Part shown: piece by piece, positions 33,606 through 43,162 of the stretch
Numbering within the stretch: the stretch's first letter is position 1
Layout of the letters: each line of letters opens with the position of its first letter
DNA from: Streptomyces sp. NBC_00582
GTDB lineage: Bacteria > Actinomycetota > Actinomycetes > Streptomycetales > Streptomycetaceae
Length of the DNA: 64,000 bases
NCBI RefSeq assembly: GCF_036345155.1
Contig: NZ_CP107772.1
Location: 4,402,001 to 4,466,000, forward strand
Direction: 5' to 3'
Notes under the pieces: model-generated
Databases searched by the model: none
What the model was told of the DNA's origin: nothing
What the model saw: the letters and a program-made list of their open reading frames with translations, nothing else
Translations under genes and position numbers: made by a program

Positions 33606-35354
33606 CTACCGTGTCACGAACGTGTCGACGGCGACGTCGAAGTACTCCCGTGCCTCCCGCACCTTCCCGACCGGCGCCGACACCCACACGTCGTACAGCC
33701 GCCCGCCCTCCTCCCAGCACAGGTCGTAGGTGTGCCGGGGGCCCTCCGCCGCGCTGAAGCCGTCCCAGGTGAACTCCCAGAGGGCGGCGGGGTCACCGTC
33801 GTGCGTGGTCGCGACGACCTTGCCGTCGTGGTAACCGGGGTTGGTGTCCGGGCCCTTGGCGGCCGCGCGCCGCATCACGCCCAGCGGGCCGCCGGTCCCG
33901 GGGGCGGAGACCTTGATGCCGAGGCGGAAGGTCTCCCCCGGCGACATGTAGAAGACCCGCTCGCCCTGCGGTACGCGCGTGAAGTCCTCCGGGACGGCGA
34001 GGGCGAACCCGGCGGGGTCGTCGGCGACGCGGTAGCCGGAGGGGGCACTGGGGCGGTCGTCGGAGGCGGGACTCAGCACGCCGGAGGGCGCGGCCGACGG
34101 GGTGGAAGGGGCGGCCGAGCCGGGGGCGTCGGCCGTCGGGCGGGGGCTCGCCGAGCCGCCACCCGTCGGTCCCGCCCCGGGGCCCGTCGACTCGCGGGAC
34201 GCCGAACTCGTAGGAGAGGAACCGCCGCCGTCGCCGTCGCGGTTCACCAGCAGCGCAGCCGCCGACACGCCCGCGCCGGCCATCGCGGCGACCAGCAGCG
34301 CGGCGATCAGCACACCGCGCGAGGAACGCTCCCGGGCGGGCAGCGGCTCCGAGCCGAGCCGGGACTGCGACGCCCCCTGCTGGGACTCCTCCGGCTCTCG
34401 TGGCGGGTCCTGCCAGCCCGGGGGCCACCGGAACATCCCGGTCGGCCGGGAGCGGGTCGGCAGGTTCTCCTGGGTCGGCGTGTACCCCGACCCGACGGGC
34501 TCCGGCGTACGCCCGGTGTCGAGGTAGGCGCGCAGCAGCCGCTCCGCTTCCGCCGGTGCGAGCCGCCGTTCCGGATCACGCTCCAACAACCCCCGAACGA
34601 CGGGCAGGAGCGGCGCGGCTTCGGCGGGCGTGCGGATCTCCGCGAAGACGACGGCGTGCAGGATGCCGCCCAGCGAGTCGCGCCGGAAGGGCGATTCGCC
34701 GCTCAGCGCGGTGCACAGCAGCGCGCCCAGCGACCACAGGTCGGACTCGGGGCCGGTGCGCGCGCCGGACATCCGCTCGGGCGCGGTGTACTCGGGCGAG
34801 CCGACGAAGGAGCCGGTCTCGGTGAGCGTGGTGGCTCCGGCGACCTGCGCGATGCCGAAGTCGGTGAGGACGACCCGGTCGCTGTCGTTCTCCAGCAGGA
34901 CGTTCGCCGGTTTGATGTCCCGGTGCAGGACCCCGGCCGTGTGCGCGGCGCGTACGGCGCCGAGCAGGGCGATGCCGATGCGGGCCGCCTCGTCGGGGGC
35001 GAGCGGGCCGTGTGCGGCGATCCGGTCGGCGAGCGAGCCGCCCTTGATCAGCTCCATGACGATGTACGGCCGCTCGTCGTCCTCGACGACGTCGTGCACG
35101 ACGATGATGTGCGGGTGGCTCAACTGGGCGACCGCGCGGGCCTCGCGCAGTGTCCGGTCGCGGCGGCCGCGCGCCTCCTCGGCGGACAGCGTGTCGTCCT
35201 GGATCAGCTCCTTGACCGCGACACGCCGTCCCAACAGCTCGTCCGTGGCACGCCACACGACACCCATGCCGCCCCGCCCGAGCCTCGCCTCGAGCCGGTA
35301 GCGGCCCGCGATGACGCGGACGGCGTCCCCCTCGGTCCCCATGGGCCCCATCAT
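33606..35354 (-). CDS. Membrane Ser/Thr protein kinase
   Basis: A 582-residue kinase. The kinase domain starts almost at the N-terminus (VIAGRYRLEARLGRGGMGVV) and has VAVKEL, HRDIKPAN, DFG, SPEY(T)APER. A Pro/Gln linker (about 290-345), a membrane helix about 350-372 and a Ser/Pro/Gly-rich stalk lead to an outer domain of about 150 residues (GYRVADDPAGFALAVPEDF...). This outer domain resembles those of the neighbouring kinases. Start among three close ATGs (35354, 35351, 35342) is uncertain. Confidence 0.9.
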   Translation of the reverse strand: MMGPMGTEGDAVRVIAGRYRLEARLGRGGMGVVWRATDELLGRRVAVKELIQDDTLSAEEARGRRDRTLREARAVAQLSHPHIIVVHDVVEDDERPYIVMELIKGGSLADRIAAHGPLAPDEAARIGIALLGAVRAAHTAGVLHRDIKPANVLLENDSDRVVLTDFGIAQVAGATTLTETGSFVGSPEYTAPERMSGARTGPESDLWSLGALLCTALSGESPFRRDSLGGILHAVVFAEIRTPAEAAPLLPVVRGLLERDPERRLAPAEAERLLRAYLDTGRTPEPVGSGYTPTQENLPTRSRPTGMFRWPPGWQDPPREPEESQQGASQSRLGSEPLPARERSSRGVLIAALLVAAMAGAGVSAAALLVNRDGDGGGSSPTSSASRESTGPGAGPTGGGSASPRPTADAPGSAAPSTPSAAPSGVLSPASDDRPSAPSGYRVADDPAGFALAVPEDFTRVPQGERVFYMSPGETFRLGIKVSAPGTGGPLGVMRRAAAKGPDTNPGYHDGKVVATTHDGDPAALWEFTWDGFSAAEGPRHTYDLCWEEGGRLYDVWVSAPVGKVREAREYFDVAVDTFVTR

Positions 35355-35402
35355 GCCCCACCGGATGTCCCGGCTCCGGGTGGCCGACCGGCCAACCCCC
35401 CG

Positions 35403-37247
35403 TCAGGAGGCGGTGGGTTCCCGCCAGCTCTGCAGTACGGCTTTGAACTGCTTTGCCGTGGTGGCCCAGTCGTCCGCCGGGGAGGACATGTAGATCGCGT
35501 ACTCCGTGCCGTCACGGGAGATGTACGTCTCCTCGATCGCCCGGCGCGGCCCGGGGAACTCGGTGTCCTTCGCCTGCGCGGTCCAGGTGTACTCCCACTC
35601 GGAGCCCTTGCGGTCGCGGTAGACGTTCTCCGCCAGTTTGACCGTGTGGTAGTCCACGAGCCGTTCGAGCTGCTGTTCGAGGTCCTTCTGGTGGGCGTAC
35701 GGATCGTCGTAGTCGGGCGACTTGTCGAGGGCGATACGCAGGAAGTGCTCGCCGCCGTCCGGGGAGTAGTCGATCTGCTGGAGGTCGCCGTCGTCCTGGT
35801 AGACCGTGCGCGTCCAGGTCTTGTCGGGCAGCGAGAGCCCGAAGCCCAGCTCGTCGGTGACGGGGACCCAGGAGTCGGGCACACCGCCCTGTCCGCCGGT
35901 GCCGCCGGTGGCCGAGGGGCTCGGCGAGACGGAGCCGGAGCCGGAGGCGGCGGACGCGCCGCCCGTGCTCCGGCCCAGGTCCCACTGCTGCAACGCCACG
36001 GCCGTACCGCCGCCGACCAGCGCGGCGACGGCGACGACCAGCGCGAGCGAGCGCAGCCGACGGCGTCGCGACCGCGCGGGCGGGGCGGCGGCGACGGGGC
36101 CGAGGTGAACAGGGCCGGAGGGGACGGGACCGGAGTGACCGGTGCCGGGGTGCGGGACGCCGACGGCGGTGGGGCCGGTCGGGCCGACGGTGCCGGGGAC
36201 GGGTGTCGACGGCTCCGGCGCCCCGGGGACCGCGGCGGGTCCTCCGGGCGCTCCGGCGTGTCCCCCCGAGGCGTACGCCGGCCCCGTACCGTTCGTCCCC
36301 GTACCGTTGTTCGTCCCCGTGTCCGGTCTCCCGTACGGGCCCTGCCCCTGGTACGGCCCGGGGTGGGTGTAGCCGCCCGGACCGCCGTACTGCGTGGGCA
36401 CGAAGGCCTGCGCCCCGTGCGGGCGGCGCCCTTCGGCGGCCTCGGCGAGGAGTTGCTCGGCCTCGGCGGTGGAGGGGCGGCCGGCCGGGTCCTTGCGGAG
36501 GAGGGCGGCGATGACCGGCCCGAGCGGACCGGCGTACGCCGGCTCGGCGGCCTCGTCCTCGACGACGGCCTGCAGGGTGCTCAGCGCCGAGGTGCGGCGG
36601 AACGGCGAGCGCCCCTCCACCGCCGTGTAGAGGGTGGCGCCCAGCGCCCACAGGTCGGAGGACGGCCCCGGGTCCTGGCCGCGGATCCGCTCGGGGGCGA
36701 GATAGTCGACGGAACCGACGACCTCCCCGGTGCGGGTGATCGTCGTGTCGCCCTCGATCTGGGCGATGCCGAAGTCGGTGAGCAGGACCCGGCCGTCGTG
36801 CGAGATGAGCACGTTGCCGGGCTTGACGTCACGGTGCAGGACGCCCGCGGAGTGCGCGGCGCGCAGGGCGCGCAGCACCCACAGACCGATCCGGGCGGCC
36901 TCGGCGGGCTCGACGCGGCCGTCCTCCTTGACGGCGTCGGCCAGCGAACGGCCCTCGACCAGCTCCATCACGATCCACGGCCGGCCGTCGTGTTCGAGCA
37001 CGTCGTGCACCGTGACGACGGCGGAGTGGTTGATCCGCGCCGCCGCGCGCGCCTCCGCCCGGGTGCGCGCGAGCAGGACACCCTGATCGCTCTCACTGAC
37101 GTAGAGGGCGGCGGTCAGCTCCTTGATGGCGACCGCCCGGTGCAGCAGCTCGTCGTGCGCGCGCCACACCCGGCCCATGCCACCGCTGCCGATGGTGTCG
37201 GCGAGCCGGTAGCGGCCCGCGAGGAGCAGGCCCTGCATCTGATTCAC
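35403..37247 (-). CDS. Membrane Ser/Thr protein kinase
   Basis: A 614-residue kinase from GTG 37247. Kinase domain about 8-270: IGSGGMGRV, VAIKEL, HRDVKPGN, DFG, SVDY(L)APER. A long Gly/Pro/Thr-rich cytoplasmic linker (about 275-395) includes YGGPGGYTHPGPYQGQGPYG. A membrane helix about 405-425 and an outer domain of about 170 residues follow (SWVPVTDELGFGLSLPDKTW...). The linker contains many Thr/Pro sites suited to autophosphorylation (inference). ATG 37238 is an alternative start. Confidence 0.9.
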   Translation of the reverse strand: MNQMQGLLLAGRYRLADTIGSGGMGRVWRAHDELLHRAVAIKELTAALYVSESDQGVLLARTRAEARAAARINHSAVVTVHDVLEHDGRPWIVMELVEGRSLADAVKEDGRVEPAEAARIGLWVLRALRAAHSAGVLHRDVKPGNVLISHDGRVLLTDFGIAQIEGDTTITRTGEVVGSVDYLAPERIRGQDPGPSSDLWALGATLYTAVEGRSPFRRTSALSTLQAVVEDEAAEPAYAGPLGPVIAALLRKDPAGRPSTAEAEQLLAEAAEGRRPHGAQAFVPTQYGGPGGYTHPGPYQGQGPYGRPDTGTNNGTGTNGTGPAYASGGHAGAPGGPAAVPGAPEPSTPVPGTVGPTGPTAVGVPHPGTGHSGPVPSGPVHLGPVAAAPPARSRRRRLRSLALVVAVAALVGGGTAVALQQWDLGRSTGGASAASGSGSVSPSPSATGGTGGQGGVPDSWVPVTDELGFGLSLPDKTWTRTVYQDDGDLQQIDYSPDGGEHFLRIALDKSPDYDDPYAHQKDLEQQLERLVDYHTVKLAENVYRDRKGSEWEYTWTAQAKDTEFPGPRRAIEETYISRDGTEYAIYMSSPADDWATTAKQFKAVLQSWREPTAS

Positions 37248-37385
37248 GTTGCCCCGCAATGGTCTTGACAGGGTCAGCGTAAAGACCGGGATGCGTCCGG
37301 GGAACCAGCGGGGTGCCAAGGAGACAGCACTGTGACGGTTGTCGCTTCTCGGGCCGTTCGGGAACCGACGCTACCGAGCGGTCGC

Positions 37386-40300
37386 TCAGCCGGTGTACCG
37401 GTAAGTAGCAGAGGCCTGTTCGTACAGCCGGGTGACCTCGTCGCGTTCGGCCTCGGGCCCACGCACCTGTACGACGTGGTAGCGGCCGTCGATGAGGATC
37501 GCGAGGTTGCGGACGTACAGCTCGCGCCCGCCGTCGGACCAGGTGAACTGGCCCTCGGCCATGGTGCGTGTGCCCACGGTGGTCGTGCGCAGCCCGGAGG
37601 CGGTCGCCCAACTGGAGTCGCGGTACGGCTGGAGCTCGCTCTCCTTCTCCCGCTGGTAGACCATCGGGTCGCCGCCGTTGGCGGACGCGCTGTCCCGCCC
37701 GGGTACGACGATCAGCTCGAAGTCGCCGTGGGAGTAGACGACCTGGCCGCGCCCGTTCTTGCCGGTGCGGGCCCAGCCCTCGGCCACGGCGACCTGGAAG
37801 CCGGCGGCGTCCTTGCGGAGCGTGAAGCCGTCGGCGACGTCCGCGCCGGAACCGGTCTGGGGCTCGGTGGCCTCCGCGCTCGTACCGCTGCCCGGCGAGG
37901 TCTGGTCGGGCCGGGGTTCGCTGCTCGCCTCGGGGGCCTGCCCGGAGGGGGCGCTCGCGGAGGCGGTGGCCCCGGTGTTCTGGGTGCCGGCGGTCCCGGC
38001 CGCGCCGTCCTCGTCGGCCTTGGGCATGAACAGGACGGCGTAGGCGACGGCGCCGGCCAGCAACAGCAGGATCAGCACCAGCAGGGTGCGGCCCAGGCTG
38101 CGCGGGGAACGGCCCGTGTCCTGCCGGGCCCGCTTGTGGCGGCCGTGTGTCGCGGGCAGGCCGGCGCGCCGTCTGCGCACCAACTCGCCCTTGCGGCGCA
38201 CGATCGGCAGCCGGCGCGGATCGGTGGGCGGCGCGGCGACGACGTACGTGCCCGCCTCGGGCTCGGGCGCGGACCGCACCAGGGAGCGCAGCCAGCCGCG
38301 CAGTTCCTCGAAGTCGAGGCGATCGGTGGGGTCCTGACGCAGCAGCGACTCCACGACCGGCCTGAGCGGGCCGCACTCCTCGGCGAAGGCGGGCGGTTCG
38401 GCGCACACCAGTTGCACGAGCTCCGCCGTGGACTCCTCCGGGTAGGGCGCGTGTCCCTGTACGGCCCTGAAGAGCAGCGCGCCCAGCGCCCACAGGTCGG
38501 TCGCGGGACCGATCGGCGCGGCGAGCTGCCAGTTCTCGTGCACCGGGCCCGCCTGCTCGGGCGCCCAGCGTTCGGTGACGGGCCCGACGACCGCCATCCG
38601 CGCCTGCCGGGCCCGCTCGGCGGCAAGCGCGGTCCCCGGCCCTCGCCGAACTCCCCCACCGGCAGCCACGACCTCATCCCACCGCACCCCACCGACTCGG
38701 TGACCTGCGGGGGTGGGGCCGGCTACGGCGCTCGACGCGGAGGCGCCTGCCGGACCTCGGGCGCCGTGTGGGTCGGAGGGGCCCGCGGGGGTGCCGCCTA
38801 CGCCGTAGCGGTCGGAGGGGCCCGCGGCGGTGCCGCCTACGCCGGACGGGCCGGAGGCACCTGCCGGACCTCGGGCACCGTAGGGGTCGGAGGGGCCCAC
38901 GGGGGTGCCGCCTACGCCGGACGGGCCGGAGGCGCCTGCCGGGCCTCGGGCGCCGTAGGGGGCGGAGGGGCCCGCGGGGGTGCCGCCTACGCCGGACGGG
39001 CCGGAGGCGCCTGCCGGACCTCGGGCGCCGTAGGGGGCGGAGGGGCCTGCGGGGGTGCCGCCTACGCCGTAGGGGTCGGCGATCCGGCCGGGCGGGCCGG
39101 AAGAAGCGCCAGGGCTACCGCCGAGGGCGCCGGGAAGACCGGGGGCTCCGGAAGCGCCGGAAGCGCCGGAACCATCGCCGGGCGTACCCACGGCACCGCC
39201 GGGGCCACCTGCCCCGCCAGCACTACCCGAGCCACCAGGACCGCCAAGGCCAGCCGGGCCAGCCGCGGCGCCCGGGCCGCCGGGACCGCCAAAGCCACCC
39301 GAACCACCCGGACCGCCCGGGTCACCAGCACCGCCGAAGCCACCCGGGCCACCCGGGCCACCAAAGCCGTCAAAGCCAGCCGGGGCGCCCGGGCCGCCCG
39401 GGCCGCCGAGGTCGTCCGGGGCGCTTGGGGTGCCGGGACCGGCGGGATGCGTGCCGCTCGTGCCCGGGGCGCCGTAGGGGGAGGCCGTCACCGGGCCGTG
39501 GTCGTTCTCGGTGGGGGTGCGGGCTCCCGGCAGGGCCGCGCGGCCGTTCTGGGCCTCCTGGACGCGGGCCGCCGCACGGGCACCCGCCCGGTACGCGGCG
39601 ATCGCCCCGGCGCGCGCGGCACGGATGTCCCCGCCGGTCTCCAGGGGTGCCCGACGGGCGACCTCGCCCGACGGCCCGGCACCGGTCACCGGTTCACCCG
39701 CCGGTCCCGGCAGCCCACCGGCGGCCCGCGCCTCGATCGCGGCACGCCGAGCGGCCTCGGGATCCTCCCCGACGGCACCACCCACCGCCCCCGCGCCAAA
39801 AGCACCGGAGGCACCGCCGGCACCGCCGGCACCACTGACCGCCCGTCCGCCCGCCCCTCCGGCGGAGCCACCGGCACCGGATCCGCCAGGAACCGCACCG
39901 CGGCCCACCCCGCCGAGTCCCGCCCCTCCGGCGCCTCCCGCAGGGCCGGGAACCGCTGGGGGCGAAGGCGTGGCCGAGAGCTGGATCGCCGCCCCGGTCC
40001 CCGGTTCCTCCGCCGGCACCGGGTCGTATCCGCACAGCGCCTCTTCCGCCGCCCCGACCGCGAGGCCGGTCAGCATGACCCGTCCGTCGTCGCAGACGAG
40101 GACGGTGCGCGCGGTGATGTTGCGGTGCACCCAGCCGTGCGCGTGCAGCACCCGCAGGGCGGTGAGGACGTCGGAGGCGACCTCGGCCGCCCGGTACGGC
40201 GTCAGCGGCTGCTCGGCGAGGAGCGCGGCGAGCGGCCGCGCGGCCACCAGCTCACTCACTATCCACAGCGAACCGCCGTCGGCGAACACGTCGAAGACCT

Positions 40301-40640
40301 GGTCGAGCCGGGGGTGGTCGGGAATGCTCGCGGCGGCCTGCGCGGCCTCCACCGCCCGCCGTACGACGGGATCGGCGGGCCGCCGGGTGCTCCCGCCCCC
40401 GCGTGCGCCGGGGATCCGCCCCGAGCCGCCCCGGCGCTCACGCGCCGTGAACCCCTCGGGAAGCCCTTCGGCGTCGAGCACCTCCGCCTCGACGACCTCG
40501 GGCAACGGCACCTGACGGACCAGGACTTCCTGTCCGCTGTAGGTGTCGAAGGCCCGGGTCTCGGTGAGTTCGTACTCGTCGGAGGGCGGCAGCGGCAGGC
40601 GGTAGCGGTCGGCGAGTACCCGTCCCGCATAGTCGTCCAC
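37386..40640 (-). CDS. Giant membrane pseudokinase with low-complexity insert in the activation segment
   Basis: A 1084-residue kinase-fold protein lacking catalytic residues. There is no Gly-rich loop, the ATP lysine is replaced (VLVRQV, about 40), HRD reads HRN (172-174) and DFG reads TGL (191-193). The C-lobe resumes with WAPEQ near 692 and DLWALGALLF. Between them lie about 490 residues of Gly/Pro/Ala/Ser sequence, partly collagen-like (GGPGGPGGFGG), including four 25-residue repeats. A membrane helix at about 851-873 and an outer domain of about 210 residues follow. It probably serves as a scaffold or regulator of the neighbouring active kinases (inference). Confidence 0.88.
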   Translation of the reverse strand: MDDYAGRVLADRYRLPLPPSDEYELTETRAFDTYSGQEVLVRQVPLPEVVEAEVLDAEGLPEGFTARERRGGSGRIPGARGGGSTRRPADPVVRRAVEAAQAAASIPDHPRLDQVFDVFADGGSLWIVSELVAARPLAALLAEQPLTPYRAAEVASDVLTALRVLHAHGWVHRNITARTVLVCDDGRVMLTGLAVGAAEEALCGYDPVPAEEPGTGAAIQLSATPSPPAVPGPAGGAGGAGLGGVGRGAVPGGSGAGGSAGGAGGRAVSGAGGAGGASGAFGAGAVGGAVGEDPEAARRAAIEARAAGGLPGPAGEPVTGAGPSGEVARRAPLETGGDIRAARAGAIAAYRAGARAAARVQEAQNGRAALPGARTPTENDHGPVTASPYGAPGTSGTHPAGPGTPSAPDDLGGPGGPGAPAGFDGFGGPGGPGGFGGAGDPGGPGGSGGFGGPGGPGAAAGPAGLGGPGGSGSAGGAGGPGGAVGTPGDGSGASGASGAPGLPGALGGSPGASSGPPGRIADPYGVGGTPAGPSAPYGARGPAGASGPSGVGGTPAGPSAPYGARGPAGASGPSGVGGTPVGPSDPYGARGPAGASGPSGVGGTAAGPSDRYGVGGTPAGPSDPHGARGPAGASASSAVAGPTPAGHRVGGVRWDEVVAAGGGVRRGPGTALAAERARQARMAVVGPVTERWAPEQAGPVHENWQLAAPIGPATDLWALGALLFRAVQGHAPYPEESTAELVQLVCAEPPAFAEECGPLRPVVESLLRQDPTDRLDFEELRGWLRSLVRSAPEPEAGTYVVAAPPTDPRRLPIVRRKGELVRRRRAGLPATHGRHKRARQDTGRSPRSLGRTLLVLILLLLAGAVAYAVLFMPKADEDGAAGTAGTQNTGATASASAPSGQAPEASSEPRPDQTSPGSGTSAEATEPQTGSGADVADGFTLRKDAAGFQVAVAEGWARTGKNGRGQVVYSHGDFELIVVPGRDSASANGGDPMVYQREKESELQPYRDSSWATASGLRTTTVGTRTMAEGQFTWSDGGRELYVRNLAILIDGRYHVVQVRGPEAERDEVTRLYEQASATYRYTG
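38750..39085 (-). repeat. 75-bp tandem repeats inside the pseudokinase gene
   Basis: The segment starting GGCGGAGGGG/GTCGGAGGGG recurs at 38811, 38886, 38961 and 39036, exactly 75 bp apart, with a partial unit at 38771. Each unit encodes 25 residues with the core GPAGASGPSGVGGTPAGPS. Confidence 0.85.
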
Positions 40641-40794
40641 GTTGCCTCCCCCGGCCGCTCCGGTCGGTCGATTCCGTTCGTTTCACGACCCGTTGCAGCC
40701 GTATCCGGCCACGGAGCTGGATGCGCACGGTCCGCAGCCCTTCACGATACGTGCCGGAGGCAACTCTCCGAGAGGGGATACAGGATCCCGGACG

Positions 40795-42930
40795 CTACTT
40801 CTTGGGCGTGAAGGTGTCCGTCAGCGTCTGCCAGGTGCTCTTGCGCAGCGCGGTGGACCAGTCGGCGGCCTTCGCCGTGTACATCAGCGCGTACCCCTGG
40901 CTGTCGCTCACGACGAACCCGCGGTCGATCACCCGGTACTTGGTGCCGCTCTCCGCATAGGTGAACTCCCAGTCGGCCGTGTTCCAGCCGCGGTAGTTCA
41001 CCGCCGCTATGCGGACCTTGTCGTACTGCGAGCGCGTCATGTAGCGCTCCTGGTTCTTCCAGTCGGCGACCGGGTCGTCCTTGGGCGTGGTGGTCCACGC
41101 GACCAGCAGCCGCTGTCCGTCGGGGCCGGTGAACCGGTCGCCCGCGGAGCTCGACGTCTGGAACTTCCACCCGGTGGGCAGCCCGATCGTGTACCCCTGG
41201 CCGCCCTTGTACGTCGTCGCGGCCTTGCCGCTCCCGGTGGAGGAGACGTCGGAGCCGGTGCCGCCGTCCGTCGTGGTGTTGCCGGGTGACGCGGCGGAGT
41301 CGGCCGAGCCGGTGGACGGGGAGGTCGACCCGTCCGTACGGGTCCCGCCGCCCTCGTCCTCCTTGGTCTCGGCGCTCGCGCTCGCGCCGCCGCTCGCCAC
41401 GGCCCTGCCGCCGCCGCTGCCGCTCGCGCTGTCGTCGTCCCCGCCGCCGAGCGTGAGGGCCAGCACGGTGCCCAGCACCGCGAGCACCACCACCACGGCG
41501 ATGATCACCAGCGTGCGCTTCGGCACCACGTCGGTCAGCGGCGCCCTCGGCACGGACCGCGGCGGCAGGTCCGGCGGAGTCATCACGGGCCAGCCGGAAC
41601 TCCGGCCGCCCGCCGAGCCGTTCGTCCCCTTCGCGCCGGTCGTACCGCCGGTCGGGGCCTGCCCGCTCCGGCCGGCGCCTCCCCCGGAACCGGAGCCGAC
41701 GGTGGGCGTCACCGCCGTGGGCGCGGAGCCGGCGGCGGCCGCCGTCGTCCTGGTGGTGGGCGCCGACGTGGTCGCGGCGCCGGTGCGCCGGGCCTCCGCC
41801 GTGCCCACGGAGGGCGACGCCGTGGTGGCGGACGCGGTGGAAGCGGAGGCCGCACGGGTCCCCGAAGCCGCCGCGGTGCCACCGGACTTGACGCGGGACG
41901 CGGCGGCGGTGCCGGCCGCTCCTGCGGCGACGGCGGCCTTCTTACGGACGGAACGCAGCGCGCCGCGCAGCTTCTCGCCCGCCTCCCCGGCCGAACTCCC
42001 CCTGCCCGCGGGGCCGTCCGGCTGGACCGGGATCGGCACCAGCCGGGTGGCGTCGGACGGCTCGGCCTCCCTGGGTTCGGGCGCGTGGATCACGTCGTTG
42101 AGCATCGCCCGCGCGCCGGCGTCGTCGAGCCGCCGCTGGGGATCCTTGGTGAGCAGCCCGTAGATGACGTCCTTCAGCCGACCGGCGTTCTTCGGCTCCT
42201 CCAGCGGCTCGGTCATCACCGCGGTGAGCGTCGCGATCGCGGAACCCTTGTCGTACGGCGGCGATCCCTCGACCGAGGCGTAGAGCAGACCGCCGAGCGA
42301 CCACAGGTCGGCGGCCGGGCCGGGCTTGTGGCCGCGGGCGCGCTCCGGGGAGATGTAGGAGGGGGCGCCGACGAGCATGCCGGTGGAGGTGATGGACGGG
42401 TCGCCCTCGACCTGGGCGATGCCGAAGTCGGTGAGCACGACCCGGCCGTCCTCGGCGATCAGCACGTTGGACGGCTTCACGTCCCGGTGGAGGATGCCCT
42501 CGCGGTGCGCCGAGCGCAGCACGTCGAGGATGGCGAGCCCGACCTCCGCGGCCCGCTTCGGCTCCAGTACGCCGTCCTCACGGATGACCTCGGCGAGCGA
42601 CTTGCCCTCGACGAGTTCCATCACGATCCACGGCCGGTCGTCCTCCTCGACCACGTCGAAGACCGTCACCGCGCTGTTGTTGCGGATCCTGGCGATGGCC
42701 TTGGCCTCGCGCAAAGTCCGGGTGATCAGCCGGCGCTTCTCGTCCTCGTCGATGTTCCCCGGGAACCGCAGCTCCTTGACGGCGACCGTACGGCCGAGGG
42801 TCTCGTCCTCGGCGCGCCACACCGTCCCCATGCCGCCGCGGCCGAGTACGCCTCCCAGCCGGTACCGCCCGGCGAGGAGACGTGCGCTCTTGTCCTGACG
42901 GGATGCCCCCGCCCGCTCCGCCTCCGACAT
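40795..42930 (-). CDS. Membrane Ser/Thr protein kinase
   Basis: A 711-residue kinase. Kinase domain about 20-285 with LGRGGMGTV, VAVKEL, HRDVKPSN, DFG, APSY(I)SPER. An Ala/Thr/Ser/Gly-rich linker of about 190 residues, a membrane helix about 480-500 (RTLVIIAVVVVLAVLGTVLAL), a Ser/Thr/Gly stalk and an outer domain of about 150 residues (GYTIGLPTGWKFQ...) follow. The first gene of the six-kinase cluster. ATG 42930 with AGGGGA 4 nt upstream; ATG 42942 is an alternative. Confidence 0.92.
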   Translation of the reverse strand: MSEAERAGASRQDKSARLLAGRYRLGGVLGRGGMGTVWRAEDETLGRTVAVKELRFPGNIDEDEKRRLITRTLREAKAIARIRNNSAVTVFDVVEEDDRPWIVMELVEGKSLAEVIREDGVLEPKRAAEVGLAILDVLRSAHREGILHRDVKPSNVLIAEDGRVVLTDFGIAQVEGDPSITSTGMLVGAPSYISPERARGHKPGPAADLWSLGGLLYASVEGSPPYDKGSAIATLTAVMTEPLEEPKNAGRLKDVIYGLLTKDPQRRLDDAGARAMLNDVIHAPEPREAEPSDATRLVPIPVQPDGPAGRGSSAGEAGEKLRGALRSVRKKAAVAAGAAGTAAASRVKSGGTAAASGTRAASASTASATTASPSVGTAEARRTGAATTSAPTTRTTAAAAGSAPTAVTPTVGSGSGGGAGRSGQAPTGGTTGAKGTNGSAGGRSSGWPVMTPPDLPPRSVPRAPLTDVVPKRTLVIIAVVVVLAVLGTVLALTLGGGDDDSASGSGGGRAVASGGASASAETKEDEGGGTRTDGSTSPSTGSADSAASPGNTTTDGGTGSDVSSTGSGKAATTYKGGQGYTIGLPTGWKFQTSSSAGDRFTGPDGQRLLVAWTTTPKDDPVADWKNQERYMTRSQYDKVRIAAVNYRGWNTADWEFTYAESGTKYRVIDRGFVVSDSQGYALMYTAKAADWSTALRKSTWQTLTDTFTPKK

Positions 42931-43112
42931 GCGTCCCCTCATGCAACCCGCCCTGACAGAGCCTCCATTGTCCCTCACCCGACAAGTGCCCGACGCCCAG
43001 GGTGCCCCTCCGCCGTCGTAAGGAGGGAAGCATTCCGGCCAGGGGGCGCGGCGCACTCCGGCCAACGCCCTGCTGACACCCCGGCCGGGGACCGTGCGGC
43101 ACCCCGGCCGAA

Positions 43113-43137
43113 GGCCTGTTCCCGACGGGAACAGGCC
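43113..43137 (-). terminator. Terminator of glpD
   Basis: Perfect 11-bp stem GGCCTGTTCCC / GGGAACAGGCC with a GAC loop, about 26 bp after the glpD stop codon. Confidence 0.88.
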
Positions 43138-43162
43138 CCCTTTCCACCGGAGTTCGGCGCGG

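Noticed and set aside
32349..37268. A 1639-codon open frame on the plus strand antisense to three kinase genes
   Set aside because: It results from GC-rich third-position bias of the minus-strand genes; its composition is Arg/Gly/Ala/Val without any domain, and the minus-strand frames carry clear kinase motifs.
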